In this document: positions 1 to 6,809 of the stretch, piece after piece
How positions within the stretch are numbered: position 1 is the stretch's first letter
Layout of the letters: the number at the start of each line of letters is the position of its first letter
Origin: Spirochaetota bacterium
GTDB taxonomy: Bacteria; Spirochaetota; UBA4802; UBA5368
Length of the DNA: 8,082 nt
NCBI GenBank assembly: GCA_017998475.1
Contig: JAGODA010000147.1
Location: forward strand, 1-8,082
Direction: 5' to 3'
Made by a program: the position numbers and the translations under genes
The notes under the pieces: generated by a model
The model's database searches: none
Seen by the model: the letters and a program-made list of their open reading frames with translations, nothing else
What the model was told of the DNA's origin: nothing

Positions 1-713
1 ATATAATAGCGGTCATGCCGGACGACGTGCGGGGCCCACGCGAGCCGCCCGTAATCGGCGACGGGCTCCTCTTCCGTCATCGTTTCCCCTTTACGCGGAG
101 GGAATACGCGCGATGACGCGTGCGCGAAATATTTTTCCTTCGAGTAGTCGCCCGTTCCAAACGCCGTGATCCCGACCAGGCGCCACAGTCCCTCGCGGTC
201 CCGGAAGATGGCGTGGTCGTTCACGTAATCGCCGGCGCGCGCGGGCCTGAAGAGCGGGCGCCACGACGTGCTTATGCGCGGAGCGTACACGGGGCCCGCG
301 CCGCGGGTATCGGAGCGCACCACCACCCTCGCGTCAAACGATCCGTTATCCGAGCGAACACAAAGCGCATACGCGCGACCGGGCTCGACATCCTCGACGA
401 GGTAGGTCCCGTAACGGGCTTCCCCCAGGAGCGTTTCTCCCTTCTCATTCTCCAGGTAGACGCGGTACGTCTCCCGTTCGGGATGCGCGATCCAGCCCAG
501 ATGGATCCAGCCCGGTCCGCTCGCGCTCTTAAGGCCGACCGTTCGCTGGAAGTCTGGGATCCTGTCGCGCGGTATCGAGGAATAGAAATCGGTCTTTGCC
601 GGGAGATCGATGATCATGCGTACCGCGGTTTCGAGGACGAATAGAAGGGCGATTATCCCCACTACCGCCGAAAGCAGAATCTTGTGATACGAGCGTCGGC
701 CCGCCGTCTTCAT
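1..713 (-). CDS. Membrane-anchored protein with Fn3-like segment and glycosidase-type beta-propeller (3' end off window)
   Basis: The minus-strand frame is open from an ATG at 713 to the left edge, giving 237 residues with no stop; the C-terminus lies outside the window. GGAGGT at 722-727, 8 nt upstream, supports this start. Residues 11-34 are a hydrophobic segment after a basic N-terminus, so a signal anchor or uncleaved signal is likely, placing the rest outside the cytoplasm. Residues about 68-135 look like a fibronectin-III-type beta-sandwich (alternating strands, ERETYRVYL, then PGRAYALCVRS). From about 160 the sequence resembles the first blades of the five-bladed beta-propeller seen in GH32/GH43-like proteins: NDHAIFRDREGLWRLVGI (D166 as possible catalytic acid/base), YFAHASS, then WAPHVVRHDRYY. 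Those residues are seen; the fold is inferred from family resemblance. Substrate is unknown and a non-enzymatic propeller is possible, because the later catalytic residues are not in the window. Confidence 0.72.
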   Translation of the reverse strand, partial: MKTAGRRSYHKILLSAVVGIIALLFVLETAVRMIIDLPAKTDFYSSIPRDRIPDFQRTVGLKSASGPGWIHLGWIAHPERETYRVYLENEKGETLLGEARYGTYLVEDVEPGRAYALCVRSDNGSFDARVVVRSDTRGAGPVYAPRISTSWRPLFRPARAGDYVNDHAIFRDREGLWRLVGITAFGTGDYSKEKYFAHASSRVFPPRKGETMTEEEPVADYGRLAWAPHVVRHDRYY

Positions 714-817
714 ACTGGTGCACCTCCGTGCCGTCGAATGATGGCTTCTCAGCCTAGCCCGGAATCCGCACTTGTAAAGCATTATTGACGACAGCGCCTC
801 CCGGGACGCCGCCCGAT
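714..817 (-). promoter_or_regulatory. Gap between exporter and propeller gene, possible weak promoter
   Basis: This gap separates two genes that both read leftward. On the minus strand it contains TTTACA, 16 nt, then TAGGCT, which could be a weak sigma70-type promoter for the propeller protein, and it ends in the strong GGAGGT ribosome site. No convincing terminator follows the exporter, so read-through is also possible. The -10 match is poor and the promoter call is only a suggestion. Confidence 0.22.
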
Positions 818-2170
818 TCAGTCTGAAACGGACCCGTTCAACGGCGGGTCCGATGGTCCGCCCGCGCCTCCAAGGGCGAGGGCGATCACATCGGCGTACC
901 GCAGAAAGATCGCGGCCCCGGCGGCGCACAGAAGCCCGCCCGCCATCATCGTAAGGGGCGCCCCCGCGCGATCGGCGACAGCTCCGGCCAGGAGGTTTCC
1001 GAAGGGGGCGAAGCCCATCATCGACATGGAGAAAAAACTCATAACACGGCCGCGCTTGTCGTCGTCGACTATGGACTGCAGCACCGTGTTGCATGCTGCC
1101 ATCGCGGAGATCATGCCGAAACCGGTGAGGAAAAACAGCGGGAGCGCCGGGAGCACGGAGCGGACGAAGGAGACCGCGACGAGTGAAAGGCTGAAGATGA
1201 GCGCCGAGCGGCCGATATGTTCGCCGAGCCCCTCGGGGCTTCTGCGAGTGGCGAGCATGAGCGCGCCGGTAAAGGCGCCCATTCCTGCCGCTCCCATCAG
1301 GAACCCCAGGGTGTCGGGGCCGCCGCCGAGCACCGCCGAGGTGAACACCGGCATGAGGATGATGTAGGGAAGTCCCACGAAGCTGATGAGCGCCATCAGC
1401 AGCAGTATGGTACGGATGGGGACCGAACGCGCGACATAGCCGAAACCCTCTCGCAGGCGTTCGAGCACGGAACGGTCGCCGTTATCGCGCTTCCCCGGGG
1501 AGATACGCATCGCAAGGAGCGCCGCTATGACCGCGAGAAAGCTGGCGGCGTTGATGAGAAAGCACCAGCCCTCGCCGGTGAGCGCGATCACCATTCCGGC
1601 GATCGACGGACCTATCATCCGCGTGCCGTTGAAGAGCGCTGAATTGAGCGCGATCGCGTTGGCGAGACCCTCTCGGTCTCCCACCAGCTCGATGATGAAT
1701 GACTGGCGTACCGGCATTTCGGTCGCGTTTACGATTCCGAGCATGAGGCTGAGGACCACCAGGTGCCAGACCTCGACCAGGCCCGCAAGCGTGAGAAATG
1801 CCAGGATGGACGCGTGGAGCATCGCGAGCGACTGCATGATGACGAGTATGCGGTGGCGGCTGAAACGGTCGGCGAGCACGCCGGCGAAGGGCGTGACCAA
1901 AAGATGCGCGATCTGCCCGGAAAAGCTCACAACGCCGAGGAGGAGAGCGGAGCCGCTGAGGCGGTAGACCAGCCAGCTCATGGCGATCTGCTGCATCCAG
2001 GCCCCGGTGAGGGAAATCGCCTGGCCCGCGAAGTACAGCCGATAATTCCGGTGCCTGAAGGCGCGCAGGGTTCCGCGCAGTCGTCCCGACAGTGCCGTCG
2101 CGGATATGGGTATCGTCTTCCCCCCCGATGAAATATTCTGATGTATTATCCTGTTCTGCATGTCGTTCAT
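818..2170 (-). CDS. MFS exporter, EntS-like (MFS_3 family)
   Basis: From the chosen ATG the protein has 450 residues and about a dozen hydrophobic segments, as in major facilitator transporters. The N-terminal part (RHRNYRLYFAGQ, then GAWMQQIAMSWLVYRLSGS) is typical of the MFS_3 branch that includes the enterobactin exporter EntS. Motif A between helices 2 and 3 is GVLADRFSRHR, residues 97-107, and the second-half signature LQSIVDDDKRGRVMSFFSM starts near residue 364. The family expels small molecules, including siderophores and drugs, by proton antiport; the substrate here cannot be read. The start is uncertain. The frame stays open upstream to 2350, but that stretch runs into AT-rich operator-like DNA and does not look like coding sequence. 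ATG at 2170 and ATG at 2161 are the plausible starts, and neither has a strong Shine-Dalgarno site. It is divergent from the acyl-CoA ligase and shares a control region with it. Confidence 0.88.
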   Translation of the reverse strand: MNDMQNRIIHQNISSGGKTIPISATALSGRLRGTLRAFRHRNYRLYFAGQAISLTGAWMQQIAMSWLVYRLSGSALLLGVVSFSGQIAHLLVTPFAGVLADRFSRHRILVIMQSLAMLHASILAFLTLAGLVEVWHLVVLSLMLGIVNATEMPVRQSFIIELVGDREGLANAIALNSALFNGTRMIGPSIAGMVIALTGEGWCFLINAASFLAVIAALLAMRISPGKRDNGDRSVLERLREGFGYVARSVPIRTILLLMALISFVGLPYIILMPVFTSAVLGGGPDTLGFLMGAAGMGAFTGALMLATRRSPEGLGEHIGRSALIFSLSLVAVSFVRSVLPALPLFFLTGFGMISAMAACNTVLQSIVDDDKRGRVMSFFSMSMMGFAPFGNLLAGAVADRAGAPLTMMAGGLLCAAGAAIFLRYADVIALALGGAGGPSDPPLNGSVSD

Positions 2171-2326
2171 TTCCGGAGTACGGCATAGGGGTCCGGCGCC
2201 CGATTTTGCAATAACAATTATCCGCGCATTCTCGAAAGACTTCCATTCCGCACCACCCTGAAAACAGAGGAGCGGACCGTTCATCGACGTTTGCGCGATT
2301 ATCGCATGCAAGAATTGCACATCACT

Positions 2327-2347
2327 ATATACACATTGTATGTATAT
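2327..2347. promoter_or_regulatory. Perfect 7-7-7 inverted repeat, operator-like
   Basis: ATATACA at 2327-2333 and TGTATAT at 2341-2347 are perfect inverted copies separated by 7 nt. Size and symmetry suit a dimeric helix-turn-helix repressor such as TetR-type regulators, which often sit next to MFS exporters or acyl-CoA ligases. It overlaps the candidate exporter promoter. No regulator gene lies in the window, and in such AT-rich DNA chance symmetry is possible. Confidence 0.4.
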
Positions 2348-2379
2348 CAATAATAATATATTATTAAATATATTATTGA
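2347..2379. repeat. Second inverted repeat, 9-bp arms, with nested palindrome
   Basis: TCAATAATA (2347-2355) and TATTATTGA (2371-2379) are perfect inverted arms around 15 nt. Within the element, 2351-2366 is itself a 16-bp perfect palindrome (TAATAATA then TATTATTA). It adjoins the first repeat and covers the likely ligase -35 region, so it could be a second operator. The base composition is so skewed that part of this symmetry could be chance. Confidence 0.35.
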
Positions 2380-2403
2380 CTATATAAATATTACTTGTTA
2401 GAG

Positions 2404-2436
2404 TCCGGAACGGCCGGAGTGCGGCCGCTTTCCGGA
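2404..2436 (+). promoter_or_regulatory. GC-rich leader hairpin upstream of acyl-CoA ligase
   Basis: TCCGGAA at 2404-2410 pairs with TTCCGGA at 2430-2436. CGGCCG at 2411-2416 pairs with CGGCCG at 2422-2427 around the loop GAGTG, leaving only C2428 and T2429 bulged. That is a 13-bp stem immediately after the AT-rich promoter core. No T-run follows on either strand, so it is not a standard intrinsic terminator. It would lie in the 5' leader of the ligase mRNA, or near its start site, and may affect stability or translation. Confidence 0.45.
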
Positions 2437-2503
2437 CAGGGCGTCATCATACATGCCATCCGGGAGGCCGCGGTCCTCCGGCACATATATGAATACCCTG
2501 CGC

Positions 2504-2510
2504 AAGGAGG
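2504..2510 (+). promoter_or_regulatory. Ribosome binding site deciding the ligase start
   Basis: AAGGAGG lies 5 nt before the ATG at 2516. In-frame upstream ATGs at 2453 and 2489 have no comparable site and would add residues that do not resemble the family, so the 2516 start is preferred. Confidence 0.8.
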
Positions 2511-2515
2511 TCGTC

Positions 2516-4144
2516 ATGGAAAAAATTTGGCATAAATGGTATGATACACAGGTGCCCCATTCGATTTATTATCCGCCCTCTCCGCTCAAGGATTTTTTCA
2601 ATTATCACGCCGCACGAACTCCCGACAAACCCTATCTCATCATCAACGATATCACCCTGAACTACGCGCAGAGCAACGCGCTGGCACGGCGCTTCGCCAA
2701 CGCACTTCTTGACATGGGCGTCAGAAAGGGCGACCGGCTGGCTCTCATGGCGCCCAACGTGCCTCAGTACATCATCGCGCTCCAGGCCTGCTTTAAAATC
2801 GGCGTCATCGTGGTGCCGGTAAATCCGCTGGCCACGCCACTCGAAATAACACACCAGCTCAACGACAGCGGAGCGGAAAGCATGGTGGTGATGGCGGTCT
2901 TCGCAGGGGGCCCGGTCGGCATACTCAAGGCCAAAGCCTCGCCCCTCAAACGCCTGATCGCCTTCCAGGTGCGGAGCTTGCCGGTAGAGGTCGAGAAGGC
3001 CGACGGCGTGTACGATTACGACGCGCTTATCGGTTCGGCGCGGGATACCGAACCGGACATCGAGGTCGCCTGGCACGACACGGCACTGTTGCAGTACACG
3101 GGAGGAACCACCGGTGTCTCGAAGGGATGCAGGCTCTCCAATTACAACCTCGTATCCATCGCCTACCAGGATGTAGGCTGGTTCGCGCCATTGTTCAAAC
3201 CGGGAGAACTGCGTACGCTCGCGGCGATTCCCGTGTACCACATCTTCGGGTTCAACTGCAACGTCAACGTCAACCTCGCGAACGGCGGCACCATCATTTT
3301 AGTGCCTCAGCCCACGCCCGATAACATACTCGATGCCATCAACAAACACGAGCCGAATTTCTTCGCCGCGGTGCCCACTATGATCATCGGGCTCAATCAG
3401 CATCCCGAAACGCCGAAATCCAAGATCCGCTCAATCCGCGGAATGATCTCGGGCTCATCGCCGCTCGCGGTAGAGGCCATGAAGACCTTCGAGGACCTCT
3501 CGGGCGCCACAATCATCGAGGGTTACGGGCTCTCCGAGACGTCGAACGTGCTGACCTGCAACCCGCTCTTCACAAAGCGCAAGCCCGGCAGCGTGGGGCT
3601 TCCCTGGCCGGACAACGACATCAGGATCGTCGACCTCGATACCGGAACGAAGGAACTGCCCCTCGGCGAGGCAGGCGAGCTGATAGCGAAAGGACCCACC
3701 GTAATGTCCGAGTACTGGCGAAACGAAAGCGAAACCTCAATCGCGATGCGGGACGGCTGGCTCTATACCGGCGACATCGCCTATATGGACGAGGACGGTT
3801 ACATCTTCATCGTCGACCGCAAGAAGGACATGATCCTCTCCAGCGGATTCAACGTGTACCCGCGCGATATCGACGAGACCATGTATACGCACCCAAAAGT
3901 GCTTCGGGCATGCGCGGTCGGGGTGCCGGACGAAAAGCGAGGCGAATCGGTGAAGGTATTCATCGTGACGAAACCCGGAGAAAGCCTGACGGCGGACGAG
4001 GTGATCGCCCACTGCAGGGAGCGTCTCTCCGCATACAAGGTGCCGCGCTTCGTCGAGTTCATCGACGACCTGCCGCTGACGGCCATCGGCAAGCCCGACC
4101 GCAAGGCGCTCCGGCAGCGCGAAATGGAGAAGCTTAAAAAGTAG
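2516..4144 (+). CDS. FadD-like acyl-CoA ligase (AMP-forming)
   Basis: The 542-residue protein has the full motif set of the ANL adenylate-forming superfamily. The phosphate-binding loop is YTGGTTGVSKG at 194-204, with wording very close to FadD-type long-chain fatty acyl-CoA ligases. Further motifs are YHIFGFN at 241-247, YGLSET at 337-342, YTGD at 417-420 (adenosine-ribose contact), the hinge DRKKD at 434-438, and IGKPDRK at 524-530 with catalytic lysine K526. It should activate a carboxylic acid to an acyl-AMP and transfer it to CoA in the cytoplasm or at the inner membrane. Length is normal and no key residue is missing. Long-chain fatty acids are the likeliest substrate, but medium-chain or aryl acids cannot be excluded. 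It is a single-gene unit, divergent from the MFS exporter and ending at a hairpin, so a shared regulator with the exporter is plausible. Confidence 0.92.
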   Translation: MEKIWHKWYDTQVPHSIYYPPSPLKDFFNYHAARTPDKPYLIINDITLNYAQSNALARRFANALLDMGVRKGDRLALMAPNVPQYIIALQACFKIGVIVVPVNPLATPLEITHQLNDSGAESMVVMAVFAGGPVGILKAKASPLKRLIAFQVRSLPVEVEKADGVYDYDALIGSARDTEPDIEVAWHDTALLQYTGGTTGVSKGCRLSNYNLVSIAYQDVGWFAPLFKPGELRTLAAIPVYHIFGFNCNVNVNLANGGTIILVPQPTPDNILDAINKHEPNFFAAVPTMIIGLNQHPETPKSKIRSIRGMISGSSPLAVEAMKTFEDLSGATIIEGYGLSETSNVLTCNPLFTKRKPGSVGLPWPDNDIRIVDLDTGTKELPLGEAGELIAKGPTVMSEYWRNESETSIAMRDGWLYTGDIAYMDEDGYIFIVDRKKDMILSSGFNVYPRDIDETMYTHPKVLRACAVGVPDEKRGESVKVFIVTKPGESLTADEVIAHCRERLSAYKVPRFVEFIDDLPLTAIGKPDRKALRQREMEKLKK

Positions 4145-4155
4145 TATCTCCGGCT

Positions 4156-4185
4156 TTTCGGGACGGCCTGGCGGCCGTCCCGAAA
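4156..4185. terminator. Long hairpin between convergent genes, likely bidirectional terminator
   Basis: A perfect 13-bp stem, with arms starting TTTCGGGACGG (4156-4168) and ending CCGTCCCGAAA (4173-4185), closes a 4-nt loop (TGGC). It begins 12 nt after the ligase stop codon and 42 nt beyond the DUF4405 stop on the other strand, the usual place for a bidirectional terminator. A proper T-tract is absent: only the stem-base T/A pairs and a short AATTTC follow. Termination is inferred from position and stem strength. Confidence 0.6.
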
Positions 4186-4227
4186 CGAATTTCTCCAGAA
4201 ATAGCGGATAACGATACTCCCCGCGAC

Positions 4228-4710
4228 CTATCGCCTCCCGGGCCTGTCCGCAACGCCCGAACGCGCCCCCGCGCCCCGCCCGAATCCCGGTGAAAATTCC
4301 CCGGAGTACGAGGACTTGATCCGCTCATGGACGTCGTGCACCCAGACGGCGGGCGGCACCCTGTATACGGCGCTCAGAAAAAACAAAAGGGCGATAACGC
4401 CGATCAAGAGAAACAGCCCCCGCGGGCGCGCGGACCCGCCGGAGGTATTGACAGCGTACTTCGCGAATGCCGTCCAGTTCAAAACCAGGTGGACCAGTGC
4501 GCACACAACGAGGAGCACCGCGAAGACTACATGCACCGTCTCCCACGATTCCTTGCTTACGCCCAGGAAGCTCCATCCGGTGATCTCGGCCACGCGGCAT
4601 GACGGAGCCACGTAGAGCGCAACACCCGAAAACAACAGAATAAGCATCGCGAAGACTGACGCGACGGAAAACACCGCGCGCATTCGCACGGCCGTATTAC
4701 TTCCGTTCAT
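4228..4710 (-). CDS. DUF4405 family membrane protein
   Basis: The 160-residue protein starts at ATG 4710 with AGAGGT about 7 nt upstream. Three hydrophobic segments are visible: residues about 13-35, 57-79 and 98-116. The pattern FSGVALYVAP, then GWSFLGVSKESWETVH, HLVLNW, and a final VPP..W..DVHERIK, matches DUF4405 proteins, which are related to or fused with cytochrome-b-like membrane parts. H60 and H74 lie in the second helix, 14 residues apart; H125 and H128 follow the third helix. Heme binding is inferred, not shown. The reading frame overlaps the end of the upstream Cys-motif gene by 14 nt, suggesting translational coupling. As the last gene of the minus-strand operon it may carry electrons to or from the membrane for the flavoprotein encoded upstream. 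The C-terminal 20 residues are rich in Gly, Arg and Ala and look disordered. Confidence 0.75.
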   Translation of the reverse strand: MNGSNTAVRMRAVFSVASVFAMLILLFSGVALYVAPSCRVAEITGWSFLGVSKESWETVHVVFAVLLVVCALVHLVLNWTAFAKYAVNTSGGSARPRGLFLLIGVIALLFFLSAVYRVPPAVWVHDVHERIKSSYSGEFSPGFGRGAGARSGVADRPGRR

Positions 4711-5086
4711 TGGTACACCTCTCATCTGGAGTATGATCCATATGGCCGCGGCGTCCTGCCCCGTGATCGGCCTCGACGGGTTCTTTCGGCACAGAGCCCT
4801 CTTCCGCGCGAACGGCCGCGCGAAGACGTCGGAGGAACCCCCCGCCGTACTGCTTGAAGAAGGCCATGACGGCCGCGATGAGGCCCAGCGAACCGATTCC
4901 CGTCGGACAGCCGGCATTCCCGCATACCGGGCACACGCTGTTGAGGGCCAGGGCGCCGGCGAAGAGCGACCACCATCCGGCGAACCGCACCAGCCCCGCG
5001 GCCGCGGCCTTTTTTGCCGGTTCGCGCAAGCCCGTAACAAAACCGCCGCGCCGTGGCGGCGGGGAAGGTACTCCCGGCTCACTCAT
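4697..5086 (-). CDS. Small membrane protein with CPVCGNAGCPTG motif
   Basis: A 129-residue protein that I cannot assign to a named family. Residues 1-25 are basic and proline-rich. A hydrophobic helix (about 33-50) leads directly into CPVCGNAGCPTG with cysteines 52, 55 and 60, followed by a second helix (about 63-79, GIGSLGLIAAVMAFFKQY). The tail (about 85-129) is charged and carries three scattered histidines and one cysteine (C124). The C-x2-C-x4-C arrangement at a helix boundary could bind a metal or Fe-S cluster, or act as a thiol pair; this is inference. Its start, ATG 5086, lies 4 nt after the stop of the flavoprotein gene, with GGAG 10 nt upstream inside that gene's end, and its end overlaps the DUF4405 start. 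It is therefore very probably translated together with both. Confidence 0.72.
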   Translation of the reverse strand: MSEPGVPSPPPRRGGFVTGLREPAKKAAAAGLVRFAGWWSLFAGALALNSVCPVCGNAGCPTGIGSLGLIAAVMAFFKQYGGGFLRRLRAAVRAEEGSVPKEPVEADHGAGRRGHMDHTPDERCTNERK

Positions 5087-5090
5087 GCGT

Positions 5091-6791
5091 TCACTTCTCC
5101 CTGGGGAAGGGCCACGCCATGATACCGCCCTCCATCACCTTTACGTTCTTCCATCCCCTGCCCTCCAACACCCGGGCGGCCTCGTAGCCGCGCAGGGATA
5201 TCTTGCAGTAGCAGATTATCTCCGTGTTCTTGTCCTCAGGAAGCTCGTTCAGGCGGTTGCGCAGAGCACCGATAGGGATGAGCCGCTCGCCGACGCCTAT
5301 GCGCATCTGCTCGTACTCATCGGGACCGCGGGCGTCCAGGATGAAGGGTGGTGCGCCGCCGTCCAGCTTTTTCTTCACGTCGGAGCATGAAACTCCTTTC
5401 ATTCTTCCCTTCAGCTTGTTCTGCATTATATGGGCCGTGGCGATCGAATGATCGATTGCCAGGGAAAACGGCGGCGCGTAGGGCAGATCCGCGTTCACCA
5501 TGTCGTCCACCGAGAGGCCGCCCTTTATCGCCATTGCCCAGGTGGCAAGCTGCTTGCTGACGTCGCCGGGCCCCACGCACTGGGCGCCGAGAATTTTTCC
5601 GGTCGCGCGCTCCACCACCAGCTTTGTGACCAGAAGGAGGCCGGTCATAAAACCGGGCTTGTCCGGGCTCGCGTTGATAACGGTCTCGATGTCCGTGCAG
5701 CCGGCGGCACGTGCCGCTTTTTCCGAAAGACCGGTCGAGCCCGCGGCGAAATCAAATACCTTGCATATCCCGGTCTGGATGGTGCCGGGAAACGTGGCGC
5801 TGTTACCCGCGGCCGCGTTCTCTCCCGCCACCCGGCCCTGCAGGTTGGCCAGGTCTCCATAGGGCGCATGCACCTTCTTCCCGGTAATGAGGTTAAGGGA
5901 TTCCACGCAATCACCCGCCGCGTAAATGTCGGGATCGGATGTCTGCATGTACTCGTTGACCACTATTCCGCCGGTGGAACCGATTTCGAGTCCGGCGTCC
6001 CTGGCGAGCTTTGAGTTCGGGTTCACCCCGATCGCCACCACGGCGAGCTCGCAGGGCAGCTCGATACCGTTCTGTAGTTTGACGCCGGTAAGCCTGCCGT
6101 TCTCACCGAGGAATTCGGCGATTCCGTTGTCGGTAATGACATTCGCATTTTTACTCCTCACGTGGTTCTCGACGAGCTTCGCCAGCTCCCAGTCGAGAAA
6201 GGTGAGCAGCTGGGGCAGCATTTCGATAACGGTTATTTCGATACCCGCAAGCTGCAGCGCCTCGCAGGTTTCGATGCCGATGAGTCCTCCGCCGATAATG
6301 ACGGCCTTTTTAATTGTCTTTTCGTCGCGGATTTTACGCAGGTAATCAGCGTCCTGCATGGACTGCAGCGTGGTTATTCCGGTCAGGCTGGCCCCGGGGA
6401 TGGGCGGTATCCGGGGGATGGCCCCCGTGGCCAGTATGAGTTTATCGTACGGAAGCGTGTCATCCTTTCCGGTTTTAAGGTCTCGCACCGACACAACCTT
6501 CGATTTCGGATCGATCGCGGTCGCTTCGGTCTCGGTTCGGGCGACAATCCCCTTTGCGTTCAGATAAAACTTGGGATCGCGCACAACTCCCGTCGGCGTG
6601 CAGATAAGCAGATTGCGATCGTCGAAAAAACCGCCGACATAGTACGGATATCCACAGGATGCCATGGACAGGTCCGGGGCTTTCTGGATGATGACGATCT
6701 CGGCCTCCTCGTCGAGACGGCGCGCTTTTGCAGCGGCCTTCGGTCCGGCCGCCGAGCCCCCGATTACAATAATTCTCTTCTTTCCGCTCAT
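5091..6791 (-). CDS. FAD-dependent CoA-disulfide/polysulfide reductase fused to rhodanese domain
   Basis: The 566-residue protein is a pyridine nucleotide-disulfide oxidoreductase of the CoA-disulfide reductase/NADH oxidase group with a C-terminal rhodanese domain, a layout known from NADH-dependent persulfide/polysulfide reductases. An FAD-binding Rossmann motif (VIGGSAAG, 9-16) opens the protein. The single redox cysteine is C46 in SMASCGYPYY. The NAD(P)H-binding motif is IIGGGLIGIE at 165-174, and the second FAD contact is YAAGDC at 290-295. A dimerisation domain ends near YAPPFS (438-443), where the tyrosine is conserved in the family. The rhodanese part (about 470-566) has the active loop C529-KISL-R534; a further C527 lies two residues before it. 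Start: AAGGAGT about 6 nt before ATG 6791. Likely role: cytoplasmic NAD(P)H-driven reduction of CoA persulfide, CoA disulfide or polysulfide. A peroxide- or O2-reducing NADH oxidase role is the alternative. Confidence 0.9.
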   Translation of the reverse strand: MSGKKRIIVIGGSAAGPKAAAKARRLDEEAEIVIIQKAPDLSMASCGYPYYVGGFFDDRNLLICTPTGVVRDPKFYLNAKGIVARTETEATAIDPKSKVVSVRDLKTGKDDTLPYDKLILATGAIPRIPPIPGASLTGITTLQSMQDADYLRKIRDEKTIKKAVIIGGGLIGIETCEALQLAGIEITVIEMLPQLLTFLDWELAKLVENHVRSKNANVITDNGIAEFLGENGRLTGVKLQNGIELPCELAVVAIGVNPNSKLARDAGLEIGSTGGIVVNEYMQTSDPDIYAAGDCVESLNLITGKKVHAPYGDLANLQGRVAGENAAAGNSATFPGTIQTGICKVFDFAAGSTGLSEKAARAAGCTDIETVINASPDKPGFMTGLLLVTKLVVERATGKILGAQCVGPGDVSKQLATWAMAIKGGLSVDDMVNADLPYAPPFSLAIDHSIATAHIMQNKLKGRMKGVSCSDVKKKLDGGAPPFILDARGPDEYEQMRIGVGERLIPIGALRNRLNELPEDKNTEIICYCKISLRGYEAARVLEGRGWKNVKVMEGGIMAWPFPREK

Positions 6792-6809
6792 AACAGACTC
6801 CTTCTCGTT

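Larger units (their letters stand above)
2171..2515. promoter_or_regulatory. AT-rich divergent control region between exporter and ligase
   Basis: About 345 bp separate the two divergent genes. The core at roughly 2310-2400 is almost entirely A and T, in sharp contrast with the GC-rich genes on both sides. It holds two inverted repeats (2327-2347 and 2347-2379). Plus-strand promoter candidates are TTATTA at 2361-2366, 16 nt, then TATAAA at 2383-2388; TTGACT at 2376-2381 is an alternative -35 without a good -10. On the minus strand TTGATA followed 15 nt later by TATAGT could serve the exporter. The right third holds GC-rich hairpins in the ligase leader. No gene is seen here. Confidence 0.5.

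Noticed and set aside
120..644. Plus-strand open frame opposite the propeller protein
   Set aside because: The minus strand has a good ribosome site, a membrane anchor and recognisable propeller motifs; the plus-strand translation is Arg/Ala/Val-rich with no domain pattern.
829..855. GGACCC/GGGTCC inverted repeat near the exporter 3' end
   Set aside because: It lies inside the coding sequence, has short arms and no T-run; explained by GC-rich codons.
2447..3241. Minus-strand open frame opposite the 5' half of the ligase
   Set aside because: Antisense to a complete ANL ligase with all motifs; the translation is His/Arg-rich and has no recognisable domain.
4711..5082. N-terminal extension of the DUF4405 frame up to 5082
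   Set aside because: The extension is a shadow of the Cys-motif gene read in another frame (Arg/Ser/Pro-rich). ATG 4710 has its own ribosome site and fits the DUF4405 length.
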